A stretch of DNA of 10,641 bases from assembly GCA_002404375.1 (NCBI GenBank), contig DHJO01000072.1:1781-12421 (forward strand), given 5' to 3'. Below the pieces are notes generated by a model. It ran no database searches. It was not told the origin of the DNA and saw only the letters and a list, made by a program, of their open reading frames with translations. The position numbers were made by a program, and so were the translations under genes. Shown here in pieces: positions 5,699 to 10,641 of this stretch (positions are counted from its first letter, which is position 1; each line of letters begins with the position of its first letter). This stretch comes from Gemmatimonadales bacterium UBA4718. Lineage in GTDB: Bacteria; Gemmatimonadota; Gemmatimonadetes; Gemmatimonadales; Gemmatimonadaceae.

Positions 5699-7981
5699 AT
5701 GCATCGCTACACTTTGCGCTCGTCTCTCGCTCTGTCAACGATCGTTGCGGCCTCTCTGGGTGCTCAGACCCAGAGTCCGCTGACCTATCCGTCCGCAGCG
5801 CGCGGCACACAGGTCGATGTCTATCACGGCGTCAGCATCGCCGATCCATACCGGTGGCTCGAGGATACCGACTCGCCGGAGACGAAAGCGTGGATCGAAG
5901 CCGAGAACAAGCTGTCGGACAGCTTCCTCGCGAGCATTCCCGAGCGCTCTTCCATCAGGAGCCGCCTGACCCAGATCTGGAATTTTCCGCGTTATAGCGC
6001 CCCGTTCAAGGAAGGCGGCCGCTACTTCTATTTCGGGAATACCGGCCTCCAGAACCAGAGCGTGCTTTACGTGCAAGAGGGCAGAAGCGCTCCGGCGCGC
6101 GTGCTGCTCGATCCGAACGTGCTCTCCCCGGACGGGACGGTGGCGTTATCGGGAGAGGTTGCTTCGCATGACGGACACTATCTCGCCTACAGCTTGTCGA
6201 CGAGCGGGTCCGACTGGCAGGAGCTGCACGTCCGCGACGTCAACGACGCGCGGGATCTCCCCGACACCCTGAAGTGGGTAAAGTTTTCCAGCATTTCCTG
6301 GACGCAGGACAACAAAGGCTTCTTCTATTCGCGCTATGACGAGCCGACGTCCGGCAACAAGATGACGAACGTCAACCGCAATCAGAAGGTGTACTACCAT
6401 CGCATTGGCCGGCCGCAATCGCGCGATGAGCTGATTTACGACAGGCCCGATCAGCCCGATTGGATTTTTTCCGCGAACGTCACCGACGACGGGCAGTACG
6501 TGATCATCACGGTGTCGCAGGGCACCGATGTTCGCACGCGCCTCTATTTCATCGATCTCGACAATCCCGGCAAGCCGGAGATAAACAATCCGGTGGTGCG
6601 GTTGATAGACAAGCTGGATGCCGAGTACGAGTTCGTGGGCAACAATCGCACGATCTTCTACGTTCGGACGGACAGGAACGCGCCGCGCGGACGCATCATC
6701 GCGATCAGCATCGACAATCCGAGAGAGGAGCGCTGGAACACGGTCGTCGGGGAGAGCAAAGACGCACTCGTGGGTGCGATGATGGCGGGCGAGGACCTGG
6801 TCGGGAATTATCTGCAGGACGCGCACTCCAGCATTCGTTTCTACACCGGATCGCGCGACGCGCGCCGAGACGTACGTCCGCGCCAGCCGCAGCAGCAACA
6901 ACAGCGCAATCCGGGAGACGTTTACGACGACACGAGCACCGCCCCCATAGTGACGAGGGGCCCGCAGATGACGGGAGGAGGATTCGTGCTGCGCGGCGAG
7001 CTGCCCCTTCCGGGAATCGGCACGGTGAGCGAGCTGAACGGGAAGCAGGATGACGACGAGCTGTTCTACAGCTTCACGTCATTCCTGTATCCGACGACGA
7101 TCTATCGCTACGATCTCAAGGCTCGGCGGAACGAGCTTTTCCGCGCGCCAAAAGTTGCCTTCGACCCCAGCAAGTACGAGACGCGCCAGGTTTTCTACAC
7201 GAGCAAGGATGGAACCCGGGTGCCGATGTTCATCACCGCGAGGAAAGGGCTCGTGCTGGACGGCTCCAATCCGACGCTGCTTTACGCGTACGGTGGATTC
7301 GACATTTCCATGACACCGACATTCTCGTCAGCGAACGCGGCGTGGCTCGACATGGGCGGCATCTACGCACTCGCAAACCTTCGCGGCGGAGGCGAGTACG
7401 GGAAGGAATGGCACGAGGGCGGAATGCTGGGAAAGAAGCAGAACGTGTTCGACGATTTCATCGCCGCGGCGGGGTACCTGATCAGCCAGAAATACACCTC
7501 GATTCCGAAGCTGGCGATTCGCGGCGGCTCGAACGGCGGACTGCTGGTTGGAGCAGTGATGACACAGCGGCCCGATCTTTTCGGCGCGACACTTCCCGAG
7601 GTCGGAGTGATGGACATGCTTCGCTTCCAGAAGTTCACGATCGGCTGGGCCTGGACTTCCGACTACGGATCGTCGGATAACCCGGAGCAGTTCAAGTTCC
7701 TGCGCGCATATTCTCCGCTCCAGAACATCAAGCCAGGCACCTGCTATCCGCCCACGCTGGCCTTCACCGCCGATCACGACGATCGCGTGGTCCCCGGCCA
7801 CACCTTCAAATTCATCGCGACGCTTCAGGCAGCTCAGGCGTGCCCGAATCCCATTCTGGTTCGGATCGAGACGAAGGCCGGGCACGGTGCCGGCAAACCA
7901 ACGTCGAAGCAGATCGACGAGGCTGCTGACCGGTTCGCCTTTCTGGTAAGGGAGCTGCACATGAAGCCAGCACCGCAATAA
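5699..7981 (+). CDS. Prolyl oligopeptidase, peptidase family S9A, with signal peptide
   Basis: This 760-residue serine peptidase cuts short peptides on the carboxyl side of proline (EC 3.4.21.26). An N-terminal signal peptide (basic HRYTLR, hydrophobic core, likely cleavage near residue 22 after LGA) suggests export to the periplasm. The N-terminal peptidase segment (DPYRWLED near 48-55) leads into a seven-bladed propeller (about 90-460) and then the alpha/beta hydrolase domain. The catalytic triad is complete: Ser611 in RGGSNGGLLVG, Asp694 in ADHDDRVVPGH (the DDR arginine follows) and His729 in KAGHGAGKP. An unusual low-complexity insertion with five consecutive Gln (398-402) interrupts the propeller between RFYTGSRDARR and LPLPGIGTVSELNG. 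No clear ribosome site precedes the ATG. The stop TAA shares its last base with the yggT start, so the cluster is probably one transcript. Substrates are probably imported or scavenged peptides. Confidence 0.96.
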   Translation: MHRYTLRSSLALSTIVAASLGAQTQSPLTYPSAARGTQVDVYHGVSIADPYRWLEDTDSPETKAWIEAENKLSDSFLASIPERSSIRSRLTQIWNFPRYSAPFKEGGRYFYFGNTGLQNQSVLYVQEGRSAPARVLLDPNVLSPDGTVALSGEVASHDGHYLAYSLSTSGSDWQELHVRDVNDARDLPDTLKWVKFSSISWTQDNKGFFYSRYDEPTSGNKMTNVNRNQKVYYHRIGRPQSRDELIYDRPDQPDWIFSANVTDDGQYVIITVSQGTDVRTRLYFIDLDNPGKPEINNPVVRLIDKLDAEYEFVGNNRTIFYVRTDRNAPRGRIIAISIDNPREERWNTVVGESKDALVGAMMAGEDLVGNYLQDAHSSIRFYTGSRDARRDVRPRQPQQQQQRNPGDVYDDTSTAPIVTRGPQMTGGGFVLRGELPLPGIGTVSELNGKQDDDELFYSFTSFLYPTTIYRYDLKARRNELFRAPKVAFDPSKYETRQVFYTSKDGTRVPMFITARKGLVLDGSNPTLLYAYGGFDISMTPTFSSANAAWLDMGGIYALANLRGGGEYGKEWHEGGMLGKKQNVFDDFIAAAGYLISQKYTSIPKLAIRGGSNGGLLVGAVMTQRPDLFGATLPEVGVMDMLRFQKFTIGWAWTSDYGSSDNPEQFKFLRAYSPLQNIKPGTCYPPTLAFTADHDDRVVPGHTFKFIATLQAAQACPNPILVRIETKAGHGAGKPTSKQIDEAADRFAFLVRELHMKPAPQ

Positions 7982-8571
7982 TGGAGGTTTTTCTCACGGG
8001 GGCGGACGCAGTAATCCAGCTACTGCGCACCGCGCTGCTGTCCATCGCCATCGTGTTCGGCGCGATCTGCGTCCTCGACTGGGCGGTTCGGACGAGAAAG
8101 ATCAGTCCGTTTAACCCCGTCGCGCGTTTTTGCCGCACGACGATCGATCCATTCATCTCTCCCATCGAGAAGAGAGTCATTCGAGCGGGAGGCACGCCGG
8201 CTGCGGCGCCGCTGTGGGCGCTCGCGGCAGTAGTGATTGGCGGAATCCTGCTCCTTACGTTGCTCGATGTGATACGGATCGAAGTCATCAGGTCCATAGT
8301 CGCCTCGGAGGAAGGGGCGGCAGGAATCTTCCACCTGCTGGTGAGCTGGACGTTCACGATCCTCAGGTTCGCGCTGATCGTGCGGGTGATTAGCTCGTGG
8401 CTTCCGATCTCGCCGTATTCACCGTGGATCAGGTGGAGCTACGCTCTCAGCGAGCCCATCCTCGCGCCGCTACGGCGGATCGTTCCCAGTTTCGGCGGGC
8501 TGGACGTGACGCCGATACTGGCTTACTTCCTTCTCAGCATCATCGAGTCCGTGCTGTTCAGATTGATGTGA
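7981..8571 (+). CDS. yggT: YggT-family integral membrane protein with two YggT repeats
   Basis: This 196-residue inner-membrane protein has hydrophobic segments near residues 11-34, 76-99, 115-141 and 172-195. It carries two copies of the YggT pattern: FNPVARFCRTTIDPFISPIEKRV (44-66) followed by a membrane helix, and YSPWIRWSYALSEPILAPLRRIVP (146-169) followed by DVTPILAYFLL. The second repeat is the better match. The biochemical function of the family is unknown; members are linked to osmotic tolerance in Escherichia coli and, as YlmG, to cell-division gene clusters and chloroplast nucleoid organisation. Its start overlaps the prolyl oligopeptidase stop (TAATG) and its end overlaps the DUF167 start by four bases. 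The yggS and proC genes often seen beside yggT-yggU are absent here. Confidence 0.9.
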   Translation: MEVFLTGADAVIQLLRTALLSIAIVFGAICVLDWAVRTRKISPFNPVARFCRTTIDPFISPIEKRVIRAGGTPAAAPLWALAAVVIGGILLLTLLDVIRIEVIRSIVASEEGAAGIFHLLVSWTFTILRFALIVRVISSWLPISPYSPWIRWSYALSEPILAPLRRIVPSFGGLDVTPILAYFLLSIIESVLFRLM

Positions 8572-8858
8572 GTCATTTCGACGCGTACCGCACCGGCGAT
8601 GCGGTTCGTTTCTCCGTCAGGCTGCAGCCTCGCGCGTCGAAAAACGAGATCACGGGATTGCAGGGATTTTCCCTCAAGGTGCGCGTGACTGCCCCGCCAG
8701 TAGACGGAATGGCAAATCAGGCACTGATCGATTTTCTTTCCGAAACGCTCGCGGTCGCGCGGCGCGATGTTCGCATCGTGTCCGGGCTTACTTCGCGGAC
8801 GAAAGTTGTGGAGATTCGCGAAGGCGATTTGGGAAAGATTCAACGACTGGCTGATTGA
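8568..8858 (+). CDS. yggU: DUF167 family protein (YggU)
   Basis: This 96-residue protein matches the DUF167/YggU family over its whole length. FSVRLQPRASKNEITGLQG opens the domain, then LKVRVTAPPVDGMANQALIDFLSETLAVARRDVRIVSGLTSRTKVVEI. The APPVDGxANxALIxFL segment and the closing VSGxxSRxKxVxI strand are the family hallmarks. Function is unknown despite solved structures. I place the start at the GTG at 8568, which overlaps the yggT stop (GTGA) and gives the usual family length. The longer open frame to 8397 lies inside yggT and was rejected. No good Shine-Dalgarno is visible, so translation probably depends on coupling to yggT. The yggT-yggU pairing is widespread. Confidence 0.9.
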   Translation: MSHFDAYRTGDAVRFSVRLQPRASKNEITGLQGFSLKVRVTAPPVDGMANQALIDFLSETLAVARRDVRIVSGLTSRTKVVEIREGDLGKIQRLAD

Positions 8859-8874
8859 GGAGGCGATACCAGAG

Positions 8875-9288
8875 ATGGCTAGAGTAATTCTGGTAGGTGG
8901 GGATACTGCGCTTCTCGAGGGTCTCGCGCAGACTCTGTTGGGACTCGAGCACAAGGTTTTGTTCGCGACAACCGTTGAAGAAGTAGCCGGAATGGCGAGC
9001 GACGGCATGCCCGCGCTCACGGTCGTCTCTTCCGCCGCCCTGGAGGATGCTGGATTCGGCGCAACGCTTCCACTTACGCTCGGTAGCGCACTGATAGTTT
9101 ACGGGTCCTCCCAAGGCGAGCGTCCCTTCCTTCCGGCGAGACTGCAACGCGCGACGCTCGCGCACCTCGTCCTTCCGCTCGAGCGACACAGACTGGTCGC
9201 GCTCATTCAATCGTTCGAGAGTCGATCGCGGACAACAGGCAGATCGATGCGCGAGGACATCCCCGACGACGTCCAGCCAGAAGTCTGA
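8875..9288 (+). CDS. Small receiver-fold protein lacking phosphorylation residues
   Basis: This 137-residue protein begins MARVILVGGDTALLEGLAQTLLGLEHKVLFATTVEEVAGMA, which has the strand-helix rhythm of a response-regulator receiver, and ends with HLVLPLERHRLVALIQSF, which matches the last strand and helix. The phospho-Asp position in LTVVSSAALED is Ser, the acidic pair near the N-terminus is reduced to GGD, and the conserved Lys-Pro is replaced by Leu-Pro. It should not be phosphorylated in the usual way. The start at 8875 was chosen over the longer frame from 8767, which lies inside yggU. A GAGGAGG sequence at 8857-8863 lies 11 bases upstream, slightly far but acceptable. It follows yggU by 16 bases and is the last gene before the metH leader. 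Function is not known; a receiver-like protein-interaction module is my reading. Confidence 0.75.
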   Translation: MARVILVGGDTALLEGLAQTLLGLEHKVLFATTVEEVAGMASDGMPALTVVSSAALEDAGFGATLPLTLGSALIVYGSSQGERPFLPARLQRATLAHLVLPLERHRLVALIQSFESRSRTTGRSMREDIPDDVQPEV

Positions 9289-9300
9289 GACGCGATCGGC

Positions 9301-9329
9301 TTGCCCGCAGCCCATCCCTCCGCTACTAT
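9301..9329 (+). promoter_or_regulatory. Probable sigma70-type promoter of metH
   Basis: TTGCCC (9301-9306) and TACTAT (9324-9329) are separated by 17 bases, matching four and five of six consensus positions. Transcription would begin near 9336, about 20 bases before the SAM-II aptamer, so the whole riboswitch is inside the transcript. The promoter gives metH its own start separate from the upstream cluster. Confidence 0.6.
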
Positions 9330-9356
9330 AGAGGGTGAAGGAGGGCACAACTGAAT

Positions 9357-9407
9357 CCGTGGCGATTTAAAGCAACTTGCGGCCACGTTAAACAAATCGC
9401 TAAAGCG
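9357..9407 (+). ncRNA. SAM-II riboswitch aptamer upstream of metH
   Basis: This leader segment fits the SAM-II class (H-type pseudoknot binding S-adenosylmethionine). Stem P1 is CGTGGC (9358-9363) with GCCACG (9382-9387), six perfect pairs. The loop begins with the conserved GATTTAA (9364-9370), which in SAM-II supplies ligand-contacting and triplex uridines. The pseudoknot pairs TTGCG (9377-9381) with the 3' segment CGC-T-AA (9398-9403), leaving T9401 unpaired as the ligand-contacting uridine. A further GC at 9372-9373 pairs with GC at 9405-9406. The known metX SAM-II element, as I recall it, has CC/GG at the last position, so GC/GC here looks like a compensatory change. The downstream gene makes methionine, the direct SAM precursor, which is the expected target. 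No SAM-I, SAM-IV or SAH pattern is present. A covariance-model search with the SAM-II model would settle it. Confidence 0.87.
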
Positions 9408-9410
9408 CTC

Positions 9411-9437
9411 GCCCGGCGCCTATGCGCGGGCTTTTTT
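9411..9437 (+). terminator. Intrinsic terminator of the metH leader (attenuator)
   Basis: GCCC-G-GCGC (9411-9419) pairs with GCGC-GGGC (9424-9431), leaving a CTAT loop and one bulged G at 9415. Six T follow directly (9432-9437), then GCTTTT. It starts four bases after the SAM-II aptamer and 57 bases before the metH start, the classic position of a riboswitch expression platform. An alternative hairpin, GCGCT (9405-9409) with GGCGC (9415-9419), would use both the last pseudoknot bases and the terminator 5' arm. It is a plausible antiterminator formed when SAM is absent. Confidence 0.85.
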
Positions 9438-9493
9438 GCTTTTCAGCCTGCGCTCGATTCGCGGCCGCAAACGGGAATGGATCAAAGGCTGAA

Positions 9494-10641
9494 ATGAGCA
9501 AGACAAGCACACAATCACGATACCTGGACGAGCTCAGCCGTCGAGTGCTGATATATGACGGCGCGATGGGCACCAACATCCAGCGCTACAACCTGAGCGC
9601 CGAAGACTTCGGCGGGAAGGCGCTGGAGGGGTGCAACGACAATCTCGTTCTCACTCGTCCCGACGTCATCCGGGCGATCCATGAGTCGTTCCTCGAGGTG
9701 GGTTGCGACGTCGTGGAGACGTGCACGTTCCAGTCGACCCCGCGCCGTCTCCACGAGTGGGGATTGGGCGACAAGGTTCGCGAGATCAATGTCGCCGCGG
9801 CGCAGCTCGCCCGTGCGGCGGCGGATAAATACTCGACGCCGGACCGGCCTCGCTTCGTGGCCGCGTCGATGGGCCCCACGGGGATGCTACCCTCCAGCTC
9901 CGATCCGGTGTTGTCCAAAGTCACCTACGAAGAGCTCGCCGACAACTTCTACGAACAGGCCAAGTACCTGGTCGAGGGTGGCGTCGATCTCCTTCTGATC
10001 GAGACGTCGCAGGACATACTGGAAGTGAAGGCCGCGGTGGCCGGGATCGAGAGGTTGTTCGCGGAGATCGGGCGCCGCCTCCCGATTCAGACGCAGGTTA
10101 CGCTCGACGTCAGCGGCCGCATGCTCCTCGGCACCGACATCGCCAGCGCGATGACGACGCTCGAGGCGCTCAAGGTCGATGTCATCGGACTGAACTGCTC
10201 GACAGGGCCCGAGCACATGCGCGAGCCGGTGAGATATCTCTCCGAGCACGCGACGCTACCGCTGTCGGTGATCCCGAACGCCGGATTGCCGCTCAACACG
10301 GGCGTCGGCGAAGCCGTGTATCCGCTCGAGCCGGCTCCAATGGCGCAAGCGCTCTCGGAGTTCGTGAGGGACTTTGGAGTGCGCATCGTCGGTGGTTGCT
10401 GTGGGACGACGCCAGAACATCTCTCCGCCATAGTCGGCGCGGTGCGCGAGGCGGAGCGCGGAGCAAAGCCCGCTTCGAGGTCCCAGCACGTCCCCCGGGT
10501 CAGCTCCGCAATGCGCGCTATCACACTGCACCAGGATCCGCCGCCCCTGCTCGTCGGCGAGCGAGTCAACTCGCAAGGATCCCGCAAGGTGAAGCGATTG
10601 CTGCTCGCCGACGACTACGAGGGGATTCTCGAGGTCGCCCG
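9494..10641 (+). CDS. metH: Cobalamin-dependent methionine synthase, N-terminal part (window ends inside gene)
   Basis: MetH transfers a methyl group from methyl-tetrahydrofolate through cobalamin to homocysteine, giving methionine (EC 2.1.1.13). The visible 382 codons cover the homocysteine-binding barrel and the start of the folate domain. Landmarks are VLIYDGAMGTNIQ near residue 19, ETCTFQSTPRRL near 75-86, and the zinc ligands Cys235 (GLNCSTGPEHM), Cys302 and Cys303 (GGCCGTTPEH). The folate-binding domain opens with LLVGERVNSQGSRKVKRLLLADDYEGILEVA. Complete MetH proteins have about 1,150-1,250 residues, so most of the protein, including the B12 domain, is outside the window. The ATG at 9494 has AAAGG (9484-9488) five bases upstream. 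The gene is preceded by its own promoter, a SAM-II aptamer and a terminator, so expression should fall when SAM is abundant. A shorter corrinoid protein cannot be strictly excluded from this fragment. Confidence 0.95.
   Translation, partial: MSKTSTQSRYLDELSRRVLIYDGAMGTNIQRYNLSAEDFGGKALEGCNDNLVLTRPDVIRAIHESFLEVGCDVVETCTFQSTPRRLHEWGLGDKVREINVAAAQLARAAADKYSTPDRPRFVAASMGPTGMLPSSSDPVLSKVTYEELADNFYEQAKYLVEGGVDLLLIETSQDILEVKAAVAGIERLFAEIGRRLPIQTQVTLDVSGRMLLGTDIASAMTTLEALKVDVIGLNCSTGPEHMREPVRYLSEHATLPLSVIPNAGLPLNTGVGEAVYPLEPAPMAQALSEFVRDFGVRIVGGCCGTTPEHLSAIVGAVREAERGAKPASRSQHVPRVSSAMRAITLHQDPPPLLVGERVNSQGSRKVKRLLLADDYEGILEVA

Noticed and set aside
6146..6901. Minus-strand open frame of 251 codons within the prolyl oligopeptidase
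   Set aside because: It is antisense to conserved propeller coding sequence and shows no recognisable motif.
8397..8567. Extended N-terminus of the DUF167 protein
   Set aside because: The extra 57 codons overlap the conserved second YggT repeat in another frame and have no DUF167 similarity; the GTG at 8568 gives the usual family length.
9301..9493. SAH riboswitch or cobalamin riboswitch upstream of metH
   Set aside because: Both are known regulators of methionine-synthase genes, but neither the SAH core nor a B12-box-like sequence is present; the pairing pattern fits SAM-II.

Overview
The window is high-GC, gene-dense bacterial DNA with no rRNA, tRNA, mobile element or CRISPR. Several start/stop codons overlap. 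The gene content fits a Gram-negative-type bacterium: a lipoprotein, a probably periplasmic prolyl oligopeptidase, a yggT-yggU pair and a cobalamin-type metH. A member of Gemmatimonadota or a similar deep-branching high-GC phylum is my best guess, but the window has no phylogenetic marker that settles it.

The left half (about 1-5593) is one minus-strand transcription unit, read right to left. It encodes an EVE-domain protein, a 693-residue multidomain response regulator, a membrane-anchored HEAT-repeat protein, a processive family 2 glycosyltransferase, and a lipoprotein that runs off the window edge. Three genes (regulator, HEAT, glycosyltransferase) are joined by 1-4 base stop/start overlaps, so they are probably made together. 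The regulator reads as pseudo-receiver, Hpt-like segment, intact receiver, degenerate GGDEF (GGAEF) with an intact RxxD inhibitory site, and a receiver lacking its phospho-Asp. I infer an exopolysaccharide module in which phosphorylation and probably c-di-GMP binding are read by a largely non-catalytic scaffold and passed to the synthase, perhaps through the HEAT protein. This is comparable in logic to PelD in the Pel system.

A 105-base divergent intergenic region (5594-5698) separates this unit from a plus-strand cluster: a signal-peptide prolyl oligopeptidase (S9A), a double-YggT membrane protein, a DUF167/YggU protein, and a small receiver-fold protein that lacks phosphorylation residues. 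The first three are joined by 1-4 base overlaps and the fourth follows after 16 bases.

The right end (9289-10641) holds metH, cut by the window edge, behind a 205-base leader. I read the leader as a sigma70-type promoter, a SAM-II class riboswitch aptamer with a full H-type pseudoknot (about 9357-9407), and an intrinsic terminator beginning four bases later. A possible antiterminator is mutually exclusive with both. This predicts SAM-induced transcription termination of methionine synthase.

The two most rewarding observations are the SAM-II/terminator leader of metH and the pseudo-GGDEF scaffold regulator coupled to the HEAT-glycosyltransferase operon.
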